This document shows positions 54,672-63,247 of a DNA stretch of 64,000 nucleotides, piece after piece. A program made the translations under genes and the position numbers. This DNA comes from Paraburkholderia caffeinitolerans. Lineage in GTDB: Bacteria; Pseudomonadota; Gammaproteobacteria; Burkholderiales; Burkholderiaceae. Positions within the stretch are counted from its first letter, which is position 1. Every line of letters begins with the position of its first letter. The DNA lies in assembly GCF_902859945.1 (NCBI RefSeq), contig NZ_CADIKL010000038.1, forward strand, positions 1-64,000. The letters are read 5' to 3'. Under the pieces are notes generated by a model. That model was not told where the DNA came from, did no database searches, and saw nothing but the letters and a program-made list of their open reading frames with translations.

Positions 54672-55624
54672 TTGCTGCCCTCCATTTCCTTGACCTGGTA
54701 GTACTGAAAGACTGCCATCGGCACGAGCAACAGCACGACCATCGCGACGGTGACCGCCGAGGCCATCGGCCAGTCCATGTCGTTGAAGAACTCGTCCCAC
54801 ATGACGCGGCCAATCATGAGCGTGTCCGCGCCGCCGAGCAGTTCGGGAATCACGTACTCGCCCACGGCGGGAATGAACACCAGCATGCTGCCCGCGATAA
54901 TCCCGTTCTTCGAGAGCGGCAGCGTCACGCGCGTGAACGCGACCCACGGCGACGCGCCGAGGTCGTAAGCGGCTTCGAGCAGCGTGAGATCCATCTTCAC
55001 GAGGTGCGCGTAGAGCGGCATCACCATGAAGGGCAGATACGAATAAACCATGCCGATATAGACGCCCGCGTCGCTGTGATAAAGGCGCAGCGGCGTGTGA
55101 ATCAAACCCATGGCCATGAGCGCGTGATTGAGCAGGCCGTCGTCCTTGAGAATGCCGATCCATGCGTAGACGCGAATCAGGAACGACGTCCAGAACGGCA
55201 GCATCACGCCCATCATCAGCAAGTTGCGCGTGGCGGGATTCGAGCGCGCGATGTAGTAGGCGATGGGATAGCCGAGCAACAGGCAGAGCAGCGTCGAAGC
55301 GGCGGCGATCTTCAGCGAGCTCAGGTACGTCGAGAAGTACAGGTCATCCTGAAACAGGAACGCGTAATGACCAAGCTGCAGCGCCAGATGCACGACGCCG
55401 TCCTTCATCGCGATCAGGTTCGTGTAGGGCGGCACGCCCATCATCTGGTCGGCGAAGCTGATCTTGAACACCAGCACGAACGGCAGCGCGAAGAAGACCA
55501 CGAGCCACAGAAACGGCGCGCCGATCACGGCCGTGCGACCCGAAGGCACGAACCTGGAAGCCAGGCGGCGAAGCGCGCCGGGTGCGTTGCCGGAAGCGGC
55601 GGAGCGGGTAGCAATGTCGTTCAT
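54668..55624 (-). CDS. potH: Polyamine-type ABC transporter permease (PotH-like)
   Basis: 318 residues. ATG 55624 overlaps the ATPase stop (ATGA). About six helices, with FLWLVVFFALPFVLVFKISF first and EAAYDLGASPWVAFTRVTLP as the EAA loop. MVMPLYAHLVKMDLTLLEA is typical of PotH/PotB. Confidence 0.93.
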   Translation of the reverse strand: MNDIATRSAASGNAPGALRRLASRFVPSGRTAVIGAPFLWLVVFFALPFVLVFKISFADQMMGVPPYTNLIAMKDGVVHLALQLGHYAFLFQDDLYFSTYLSSLKIAAASTLLCLLLGYPIAYYIARSNPATRNLLMMGVMLPFWTSFLIRVYAWIGILKDDGLLNHALMAMGLIHTPLRLYHSDAGVYIGMVYSYLPFMVMPLYAHLVKMDLTLLEAAYDLGASPWVAFTRVTLPLSKNGIIAGSMLVFIPAVGEYVIPELLGGADTLMIGRVMWDEFFNDMDWPMASAVTVAMVVLLLVPMAVFQYYQVKEMEGSK

Positions 55625-56775
55625 TGCGTCACCACCACGCCGCTGGCCGGCGACCACGACACATACACCTCATCGTTCCATGCCGGCGTGCCCGCCTGCA
55701 TCAGATACGTGCTCGACAAATTCGACACCACCGTCTTGCCGCCCGGCAGCCGCACGTGATAGAGCGAATAGCTGCCCATATAGGCCACGTCGGTCACCAC
55801 GCCGCGCGCCCAGTTGTAGGGCACGGCGGGCCTCGCGTGCGAAACGCTCACGTGCTCCGGGCGCACCGAAATGCCCACCGGCATGCCGAGCGGCCCGGTC
55901 ACGCCGTGGCTCACGTAGAGCCGGTTTTCGAGCGCTTCGCTCTCGACGAAGATGTGATCGGGCTCGTCCTGCACCACGACGCCCTCGAACAGATTCGTCG
56001 AGCCGATGAATTCCGCCGAGAAGCGGCTGTTCGGGTACTCGTACACTTCGCCGGGGCTGCCGACCTGCACGATGCGCCCCTCGCTCATGACGGCGAGCCG
56101 GCTCGCCATCGTCATCGCCTCTTCCTGGTCGTGCGTGACCATCACGCAGGTCACGTCCACCTTCTCGATGATGTTGACGAGTTCGAGCTGGGTCTTCTGG
56201 CGAATCTTCTTGTCGAGCGCCGACATCGGCTCATCGAGCAACAGCAGCTTCGGCCGCTTGACGAGCGAGCGCGCGAGCGCGACGCGCTGCTGCTGCCCGC
56301 CCGAAAGCTGATGCGGCTTGCGCTTCGCGTAACGGCCCATCTGCACGAGTTCGAGCGCCTCAGCCACGCGCTCCTTGATCTCGTGCTTCGGCACGCCTTC
56401 CTGCTTGAGGCCGAAGGCCACGTTCGCCTCCACGCTCATGTGCGGGAACAGCGCATACGACTGGAACATCATGTTGACGGGCCGCCGATACGGCGGCAGC
56501 GTCGCGAGATCTTCGCCGTCGACATAGATGCGCCCCGAGGTGGCCGTCTCGAAGCCGGCCAGCATGCGCAGCAGCGTGGACTTGCCGCAACCCGAACTGC
56601 CGAGCAGTGCGAAAAGTTCGTTCTTGGCGATGTCGAGGCTCACGTCGTTGACGGCGACGCTGTCACCAAACTTCTTGACGACGTTCTCGATGCGCACGAA
56701 GCGCTCGTTGCCGGAGCGCGCCGGCGCAGCGGCATGCGCAGGCCCGGCCGCGCGTGTTGAAGGTGAGGCTTTCAT
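55621..56775 (-). CDS. potG: Polyamine-type ABC transporter ATP-binding protein (PotG/PotA-like)
   Basis: 384 residues. Walker A LLGSSGCGKSTLLRML, signature LSGGQQQRVALARSLVKRP, Walker B LLLLDEPMSALDKK and H-loop MVTHDQEEAMTMASR are intact. The C-terminal ~130 residues are the TOBE regulatory domain. First gene of the potG-potH-potI-porin operon; the binding protein normally found here is missing, and a PotF-like gene sits at 26138. Confidence 0.95.
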   Translation of the reverse strand: MKASPSTRAAGPAHAAAPARSGNERFVRIENVVKKFGDSVAVNDVSLDIAKNELFALLGSSGCGKSTLLRMLAGFETATSGRIYVDGEDLATLPPYRRPVNMMFQSYALFPHMSVEANVAFGLKQEGVPKHEIKERVAEALELVQMGRYAKRKPHQLSGGQQQRVALARSLVKRPKLLLLDEPMSALDKKIRQKTQLELVNIIEKVDVTCVMVTHDQEEAMTMASRLAVMSEGRIVQVGSPGEVYEYPNSRFSAEFIGSTNLFEGVVVQDEPDHIFVESEALENRLYVSHGVTGPLGMPVGISVRPEHVSVSHARPAVPYNWARGVVTDVAYMGSYSLYHVRLPGGKTVVSNLSSTYLMQAGTPAWNDEVYVSWSPASGVVVTQ

Positions 56776-57164
56776 GTTCCTGTTACCCGTATTGCAAAAT
56801 GCAGGCGTGACAGCGCCCAGGCGAGTCGCGCAAGGCGGCTCACCGGCGTCACGTCGTGTTCGGAAGAATCGATTGCCGCGCGCGGTGCGAAAGTGCGAAA
56901 GCCCGGCGCGGGCGCGGTCGTGCGCGCCCTTCCCGGCGCGCGTGTCTCCTTGTGTTTTTCGAATGGCCTCGTCCGGCCAGCATGAAAAATTTCACACGGC
57001 GAACATTTGCTTTGAATTACTAACGAGTGATGTTTACGTCGAGTTCAATCAATGCAACGGCCGCCGGTTCAATCCGGCGACAACGTTAACTGTTCGATTT
57101 GCGACGGTATGCCCCCCCTTGAGGGGGGCAGGGGCAAGGAGAGGAAAAACCGCGACTGCGTACC
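56776..57164. other. Gap: pot operon control region
   Basis: 389 bases. It should hold the promoter of the pot-like operon. The segment 56995-57060 is AT-richer and may contain it. A GC-rich hairpin (TGCCCCCC-ttga-GGGGGGCA, 57110-57130) lies after the histidine phosphatase gene and may end its transcript, though it has no T-run. Confidence 0.4.
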
Positions 57165-57791
57165 TTACGCGCACCCTTCAGGCTGCGAATTCCAGCGCCG
57201 GATCGCGCGGTTCTCGCGGTCGAAGCCAAGCACGCTGAGGGTGGCCGTGTCCAGGTAGAGATGCGCGCCCAGCGCCGCCGAATTGCCGATCCAGCATCCG
57301 GCGAGCACGCGCAGGAAATGCGCATGCGAGAAAACGGCGATGCGCCGCGCCGAACTGCTCTGGGCGAGCATCGCCAGCAGACTCGCGACCACGCCGCGAG
57401 CGCGCGCCTCCACCTGCGTGAGGCTCTCGCCGTGCGGGATCAGCGAATGCCAGACGCTCCAGTCCGGCTCCGTCTTGCGGATATCGACCGTCGTGCGGCC
57501 TTCGTAAATGCCGTAATCCCATTCGTGCAGATCGGCCGACACCATCATTTCGTCACTGAGGCCCGCCAGCTGGCAGGTCTCGATGGCGCGCGACATCGGG
57601 CTCGCGAGCACCGCGTCGAAGCGCTGCAACGCGAGCGGCTTGGCGAGCGCGCGCGCCTGCGCGCGGCCGTGGTCCGTCAGCGCGATGTCCGTGCGTCCCG
57701 TGTGCTGGCCGCTGCGGCTCCACTCGGTTTCGCCGTGGCGAATCAGCCAGACCTCGCCGGACGCGGCGCTTGCTTTCGTATCGACGGACAT
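57165..57791 (-). CDS. Histidine phosphatase (phosphoglycerate mutase-like)
   Basis: 208 residues from ATG 57791. The catalytic His lies in VWLIRHGETEWSRSGQHTGR, with a Glu in LHEWDYGIYEGR and the second His in AVFSHAHFLRVLAG. This is a cofactor-independent-of-2,3-BPG branch-1 histidine phosphatase. The substrate (phosphosugar, phospholipid or nucleotide) is not evident. Single gene. Confidence 0.93.
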   Translation of the reverse strand: MSVDTKASAASGEVWLIRHGETEWSRSGQHTGRTDIALTDHGRAQARALAKPLALQRFDAVLASPMSRAIETCQLAGLSDEMMVSADLHEWDYGIYEGRTTVDIRKTEPDWSVWHSLIPHGESLTQVEARARGVVASLLAMLAQSSSARRIAVFSHAHFLRVLAGCWIGNSAALGAHLYLDTATLSVLGFDRENRAIRRWNSQPEGCA

Positions 57792-57931
57792 CGGGGCACT
57801 CCGGTAACGGGCTGCGGCCTCGCGGCACATGCCGCAAGGCGCAGGAACGAGTTCGCGGAGTCATTCTAAGGCAGCGCCGCGCACCCATGGCGCGCAGCGC
57901 ACAGCGAGGTCAGCGGCCGCTCAGTGACCGT

Positions 57932-58348
57932 TCAGTGTCCGTTCTCCGGCGCCTGGATCATCTTCCAGCCATTGCCGGCCGGGTCGCGAAAGCCAGCATC
58001 GACGCTACCGTAGCGGTCCACCGGCTCCTGCGTGAATTCCACGCCCTTCTCCTTGAGCGCCGTGTAGCTCGCGCGGCAGTCGGCCACCGCCAGCACGAGA
58101 GGCGGCATGGCCCCCTTGGCGACCATGGCCCGCAGGGTTTGCGCGGTCGCTTCGTCGTGAACGGGCGGGCCGGGCGCGAACAGGCCAAGCTGGAACGCGG
58201 GCTGATCCGGATGCTGGACCGTCAGCCAGCGGTAATTGCCGTTGCGCACGTCCGTGTGGACGCGAAAGCCGAGTTTGCCGACGTAAAACTCAAGCGCTTC
58301 GTCCTGATCGTCGACGTACAAGCCCACTACATTGATGCCCTGGTTCAT
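57932..58348 (-). CDS. VOC-family (glyoxalase/bleomycin-resistance-like) protein
   Basis: 138 residues from ATG 58348, with AAGGAGG 6 bases before it and ATGA overlap with the AraC stop. One betaalphabetabetabeta module pair: VGLYVDDQDEALEFYVGKLG, and FRDPAGNGWKMIQAPE at the end where the metal Glu is expected. It may be a metal-dependent lyase or an antibiotic-sequestering protein. Confidence 0.92.
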   Translation of the reverse strand: MNQGINVVGLYVDDQDEALEFYVGKLGFRVHTDVRNGNYRWLTVQHPDQPAFQLGLFAPGPPVHDEATAQTLRAMVAKGAMPPLVLAVADCRASYTALKEKGVEFTQEPVDRYGSVDAGFRDPAGNGWKMIQAPENGH

Positions 58349-58887
58349 GTGACCTCCTTGGTAGATGGCCGCACTGTATCTTGGCCATGCCGGCGGCGCT
58401 TCTCCAAAACTGCCATCGTGAGATCGGGGCGCTGCGCGGCCTTCAGCACGCACGCGGGCACGCGCCCGAGGGCGGACACGCTCGCGCGCGCCTCGCGGCG
58501 CATCGCGCTCGGGCTCATGCCGGTGATGTCGCGAAAGATGCGCCCGAACGTGCCGAGGCTCTCCCAGCCGGTGGCGAATGCGATATCCGTGACGCCGAGT
58601 TCGGTATCGCGCAGCAGCGTGGTGGCCTGCTCGATGCGCCGTGTCAGCAAATAGCGGTGCGGCGGCATACCGAAGGCCCGCTTGAACGAGCGTGCGAAAT
58701 GCGCCTCAGAGACGCCGCTGACTTCGGCGAGACGCTTGACGGGCCAGGCCTCGTGCGAGGCGGCGTCCATGCGGTCGCGCGCGCGCAGCAGGCGGCGCAG
58801 CAGGGCCGGGTCTTCGAGTGCGTCGGCGCTGCGCGCCGCAGGGGAAGCGGCGGGCGGCTGCGCATGATGGTCCTTGCGTGAGGGCAT
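58345..58887 (-). CDS. AraC-family regulator paired with the VOC gene
   Basis: 180 residues from ATG 58887. It has only the C-terminal DNA-binding type: VKRLAEVSGVSEAHFARSFK, AFGMPPHRYLLTRRIEQA, VTDIAFATGWESLGTFGRIF. No ligand domain, so it is a small HTH-only AraC regulator. The VOC gene is translationally coupled downstream (ATGA), which suggests it is the main target or sensor. Confidence 0.9.
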   Translation of the reverse strand: MPSRKDHHAQPPAASPAARSADALEDPALLRRLLRARDRMDAASHEAWPVKRLAEVSGVSEAHFARSFKRAFGMPPHRYLLTRRIEQATTLLRDTELGVTDIAFATGWESLGTFGRIFRDITGMSPSAMRREARASVSALGRVPACVLKAAQRPDLTMAVLEKRRRHGQDTVRPSTKEVT

Positions 58888-59065
58888 GGGGTTCGGATGA
58901 TGGCGCCATGATCGGGGTTCGTTGCAACAAGCATACCGGGAGACCACGTTGGCAGCATGCGGGCCGGCCGGCTTGCCCTGTCCGTCCCCGCCAGGCTCGG
59001 TCTGCGCCTCGCCACGCCCGCAATCCGACGCTAATATCGAGAGCACTGAAATCCTGCTCATCCTC

Positions 59066-60295
59066 ATGCATACGGACATGCCATCGCCGCGCACTTCCTC
59101 CGCAAGCCGCGCACTTGAAGTGCTGCTGGTCTTTCTCAGGCTGGGCGTGACGAGCTTCGGCGGCCCGATCGCTCACCTTGGTTATTTCCGCCGCGAGTTC
59201 GTCGAGCGCCGCCGCTGGCTCGATGACGAAGCCTTCACCGATCTGGTCGGGCTATGCCAGTTTCTGCCCGGCCCCGCCAGCAGCCAGACCGGTTTTGCGA
59301 TCGGCCTGCTGCGCGCAGGATGGGCCGGCGGGCTCGCGGCCTGGTGCGGCTTCACGCTGCCCTCGGTGTTCGTGATGCTGCTCTTTGCGGCCATCGCGCC
59401 GGATCTGGGCGGGCCGGTGGGTGCGGGCGTAGTGCATGGGCTGAAGCTCGTCGCAGTGGCCGTGGTGGCCCAGGCGGTCTGGGACATGGCGCGGCGGCTG
59501 TGCCCCGATCATCGCCGCGCGGGCATCGCGCTTGCCGCAGTCGCCATGCTCAGCGTGTTGACCACGGCTTACGCGCAACTGATTGCGATCGCGGCGGGTG
59601 CCGTGCTCGGTCTCGTGCTGTGCCGCACGTCAAACGTAGGCGAGGCGCGTGCCGTGCTTCCGCATCCCGGTGCATTTCCCGTTTCGCGCAAGGCGGGCAT
59701 CGCCGCGTTGTTCGCTTTTTGCGTGCTGCTTTTCGGGCTTCCGCTGATTGGCGCTGCCGCGCAAGGCGTGCGAGTGTTCGAAGCGTTCTATCAGTCGGGC
59801 GCGCTCGTGTTTGGCGGCGGGCATGTGGTGCTGCCCCTGCTCCAGCACGCGACGGTCACAACGGGCTGGGTCGCGCCGAACGACTTTCTGGCCGGCTATG
59901 GCGCGGCGCAGGCCGTGCCGGGACCGCTCTTCACGTTTGCCGCATTTCTCGGCTGGATGATGGCCGAGCCCCCCAATCACTGGAGCGGCGCGCTGCTGGC
60001 TACTGTGGGGATCTTTCTGCCTGGGCTGCTGCTCGTGCTGGCCGCGCTGCCGTGGTGGCAGGCATTGCGCAGCCGGCCGGCGATGTCGGCGGCGCTGGCC
60101 GGGGTCAATGCGGCGGTGGTCGGGTTGCTGGCTGCCGCGCTTTACTCGCCGGTATGGACGAGTGCGGTGCGCACGCAGATCGATTTCGCCATTGCGTGTG
60201 TGGGCTTTTTTCTGTTGACGCGGTGGAAGGTGGCGCCGCTGGTGGTGGTGGGGTTTTGCGTCGTGTTGGGAATTGGGGAAAGTTTGCTTGGGTGA
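59066..60295 (+). CDS. chrA: Chromate transporter (long-chain CHR)
   Basis: 409 residues with two homologous halves, about 10-12 helices. The halves open FLRLGVTSFGGPIAHLGYFR and FEAFYQSGALVFGGGHVVLP, the two FGG motifs of the CHR superfamily. PGPASSQTGFAIG and VPGPLFTFAAFLG mark the following conserved helices. It exports chromate (or imports/exports sulphate-like anions in some members). An ATG at 59078 is an alternative start. No chrB or regulator beside it. Confidence 0.93.
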   Translation: MHTDMPSPRTSSASRALEVLLVFLRLGVTSFGGPIAHLGYFRREFVERRRWLDDEAFTDLVGLCQFLPGPASSQTGFAIGLLRAGWAGGLAAWCGFTLPSVFVMLLFAAIAPDLGGPVGAGVVHGLKLVAVAVVAQAVWDMARRLCPDHRRAGIALAAVAMLSVLTTAYAQLIAIAAGAVLGLVLCRTSNVGEARAVLPHPGAFPVSRKAGIAALFAFCVLLFGLPLIGAAAQGVRVFEAFYQSGALVFGGGHVVLPLLQHATVTTGWVAPNDFLAGYGAAQAVPGPLFTFAAFLGWMMAEPPNHWSGALLATVGIFLPGLLLVLAALPWWQALRSRPAMSAALAGVNAAVVGLLAAALYSPVWTSAVRTQIDFAIACVGFFLLTRWKVAPLVVVGFCVVLGIGESLLG

Positions 60296-60853
60296 GAAAT
60301 TCTGTGCCTTTCCGTGCATCAACAGGGAGCACGCGCCCGCGCTCATTTCTGAAAGCCCGAATGCCCATCGGAGTGACAGTCGAGCATCAGCATCCGAAGA
60401 AAGCGCTTCGCGAATTTCCGGGGAGATCGCTCGCGTGCGCGCTGTAGTCGGCCACAATCTGCCGTTCAGCGAGCGGCCGAACCAGTCGTTGGAACGACTG
60501 CCCTATTCCGCTAACAGCCATTGCTCGCGTGCAGCAAAAATCGACCTCTCACACCGCTCCACAAGCCTTTCGTGAGCATCGATAAGGGGTAAGAGGACCC
60601 CTGAAAACCTCGCTCAACGAGTAGCGGGGGAAGTCCTTGCAAACAGAATCGGCCAAGAGCGGTCGTTCGTCCGAGCGCTGAGGCAGACACTCAGGTGTCG
60701 ACTCCGAAGGAGACAACGGACCTTCGCCCAATCGCACGGGTAGCATGTTACATGGCATTGCTTTCGAAGGTCGCCAGGCCTGTCCGTACTTGCGGCGCAC
60801 TCGCTGGCACACTGACACGCCCGGCGACCGTCAAAAGCATCGCGGCTATTCGA
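60296..60853. other. Gap: degenerate repeat-like DNA between chrA and the OLD gene
   Basis: 558 bases with no supported gene. It carries the GTCGGC/CGGCCA-rich family at 60440-60700 (16 of 20 bases shared between 60650-60669 and 1541-1560). It appears to mark the border of the right accessory region. Confidence 0.45.
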
Positions 60854-62632
60854 TCAATTTGCTTTCTGGATCATCGCGACAAGCTCCGCGACTCGTTCCC
60901 GCAAATCAAGAACGTCCAAATTTGCGCCATTGGTGCAAACCGTATGAGCCACTTTGACCTTATCGACGTTCTTCTCCCAAAAATCCCCGGCCGCTTCTGA
61001 ATCGTCCGCGCCCCTCGTCTTCCGGCGACGGAAATACAGCGCATGATCGAATTGACCGCCTTTGCTGGCCTTCACGTACGAAGTTTTATAAACCTCCGCT
61101 ACTGCGGCCTGTAATTCAGAATGCAGCACATAATTTTCAATTTCTCGACCCGCTGTTAGCCACGCAACACCACCATGTTTCGAGAATTCTTCAATCAAGC
61201 GTTCTTTGGTTGAATTAATCGTATCCCCATCCTTCTCGCGGTCGCTATCCATAACCAACGCAACATGACGATTCAACGAACGAAGGCTAATAAAATCTTC
61301 AATTTCGTCATCGCTCGCACTTAGATGGCTTAATAGCCGCCCACCATAAAACATGATTGAATAATGTATGCCTTCGTCAAATTCCGGCGCGGCTTCTTTA
61401 AGCCATCTTCTAATGTATATCCGATCTGACGGACCCTCCACCCAAATTACCGCATTCGCCTGGACAAGGTCTGATGCCTTGCAACCCAGATCGACACAAA
61501 TAGAAAAGCGCTCCTTATTCAAAATGCTTTCCCGAATAGCCGTTTGCCCATTTTCATTAGTGACATGAAAAATTGCCGCATCCGGTGTGTCAATGAAGCT
61601 TGCTGAGTGGGTCGCAATAAAATATTGATTATCCGTGTTGTCTTTAAGGTATTTGATTAGCTTCCGTTGCAAGAGTGGATGCAAGTGAATTTCAGGCTCC
61701 TCCATGCATATTATCGCACCCTGGCTCAAAGTGCAGAATGAAGCCAGCATAATTACTTCATGAATACCTGTACCTAACGAAGAAAGAGGAAGGACTTTAC
61801 CATCCATATGGACTAGAATGTGCTGCCTATTATGCGGAATGTCGATTTTCGCCGACCCCTCACCCGTAACCGTTGCGAGGAATTTATTAATCTTATCGAA
61901 TAAAAGACGATCCTCTAAGCGATCATGGTCCGGACTTTGTATTTCCGCCAGCCGATTAATTAACCCCTTGCCGCTGTAGTCTCCCAACGATCCAACAGAG
62001 TAGGTAACAGCAGGCGCAACCTCGCGAATAGCGGGAATCATATGGATTGCAGGCAGCAATATATTTTGTGTGGCCTGGAACGCCACCAGTGTTTCCCGAA
62101 TCCATGTATCGATTCCCCCACCTTGCATGTTGCGAAGAACGCTCCAGAGCCAGTTCCAGGCATCCTGCTTAATGACGCCCTTCATTTCATTGAGATCGTA
62201 CTCCATCAACAACGCCTCCCCGTAGGGAATACTCGATTTCAACCATACAAAACCATCTACTGATAAATAGTTTACGATATTATTAATGTAAACCTCAGCA
62301 ATCCGCCGCTGGTCTGGAGCGGCGAAGCGAGATAATACAGCAGACGTGAACTCCTCCACGGCGATCCCTAGTGCCATCGTCACTGATGACGCCCGAAGGC
62401 TCCCCTTGCCGTATAGCTCCAAGGGAAGCAGTTCATTTGCCTGGACGTTTCCATAAGATGCATTCAATCGAACCGGCAAATGTCTTGAAATAAAAGATAA
62501 AACGCCTGACTTGCCCGTGTTGTTTGCACCAATGAAGAAATTAAAGGTCTTAAACGGAGCCATTGTCTGCTCTGTTGGCCCGATTCCACGATAGTTGGTT
62601 AGCTTGAGACCCTGCAAATAGACGTTCGGCAT
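60854..62632 (-). CDS. OLD-family ATPase-TOPRIM nuclease (probable phage defence)
   Basis: 592 residues from ATG 62632. N-terminal SMC/ABC-type ATPase: Walker A FIGANNTGKSGVL (about 33-45) and Walker B GAIICMEEPEIHLHPLLQRK (about 303-320) with ATHSASFID. The C-terminal TOPRIM nuclease follows: VIWVEGPSDRIYIRRWL (about 396) with the metal Glu, and VMDSDREKDG (about 461). This is the class 1 OLD arrangement. OLD proteins cut DNA when phage is present. No UvrD-like helicase (GajB) adjoins it, so it is not a Gabija pair. The lower GC suggests recent transfer. Confidence 0.88.
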   Translation of the reverse strand: MPNVYLQGLKLTNYRGIGPTEQTMAPFKTFNFFIGANNTGKSGVLSFISRHLPVRLNASYGNVQANELLPLELYGKGSLRASSVTMALGIAVEEFTSAVLSRFAAPDQRRIAEVYINNIVNYLSVDGFVWLKSSIPYGEALLMEYDLNEMKGVIKQDAWNWLWSVLRNMQGGGIDTWIRETLVAFQATQNILLPAIHMIPAIREVAPAVTYSVGSLGDYSGKGLINRLAEIQSPDHDRLEDRLLFDKINKFLATVTGEGSAKIDIPHNRQHILVHMDGKVLPLSSLGTGIHEVIMLASFCTLSQGAIICMEEPEIHLHPLLQRKLIKYLKDNTDNQYFIATHSASFIDTPDAAIFHVTNENGQTAIRESILNKERFSICVDLGCKASDLVQANAVIWVEGPSDRIYIRRWLKEAAPEFDEGIHYSIMFYGGRLLSHLSASDDEIEDFISLRSLNRHVALVMDSDREKDGDTINSTKERLIEEFSKHGGVAWLTAGREIENYVLHSELQAAVAEVYKTSYVKASKGGQFDHALYFRRRKTRGADDSEAAGDFWEKNVDKVKVAHTVCTNGANLDVLDLRERVAELVAMIQKAN

Positions 62633-63247
62633 TTTTTGATTTCTTTTTCGTTCACGGAAAGCCCAACAACAGACAATCGCACACGCTCTATCGGGCGGCT
62701 GAGGCAACATCATACGATTGTACTGGAGCCCCGCGCGGCACTGGCGAGCGATCGAATTGACCTCCATCGCCAACGGTGGATGGCGTTGATGTCCGAGGAC
62801 CCGCCGACCGGCATGACTGCGCGAATGGCCGTTGTACCTCGCGAAATGGCCATCGACATGGCCTAGGGTCCAACGTCAGCTCCGGGTCGGCTACGGAAGT
62901 TGGCTGATGATGGTGCGGCGCACGGTCGGTACTCCGCGTCGAACTTCCGGGTTCGACCAAATGCTGCCGTTCAACGTGCGGGAAAGCTCGCCGCTGAAAT
63001 GGCTGTATCGTTCCAAAACCTGACGCGTGAGCTACGCCTGCGACTCACCCACAGCCGACGTTCCGGAAGACCGTTCGTGAAGTAGTTGCGGGGTCGATTT
63101 TCTGCAATTCGAATCGCTCGCAACCGCCACGACGGGCTTGCGATTTGTGAATTTTCGACCCATTGCCCACGGATCGGGTCCTCAGAAATAAAATTACAAA
63201 TATCAGCGCCGAGTAGTCGCCCCGGAACCCACTCAAAGAAATCCGAA
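62633..63247. other. Gap: decayed repeat-like DNA
   Basis: 615 bases with no supported gene. The first 50 hold the weak ribosome site of the OLD gene. The stretch 62870-63090 belongs to the same degenerate GTCGGC-rich family as 60440-60700; a shared block is CTGCCGTTCAACG / CTGCCGTTCAGCG. Confidence 0.4.

Noticed and set aside
60854..62632. OLD gene as GajA of a Gabija system
   Set aside because: No UvrD-like GajB gene on either side.
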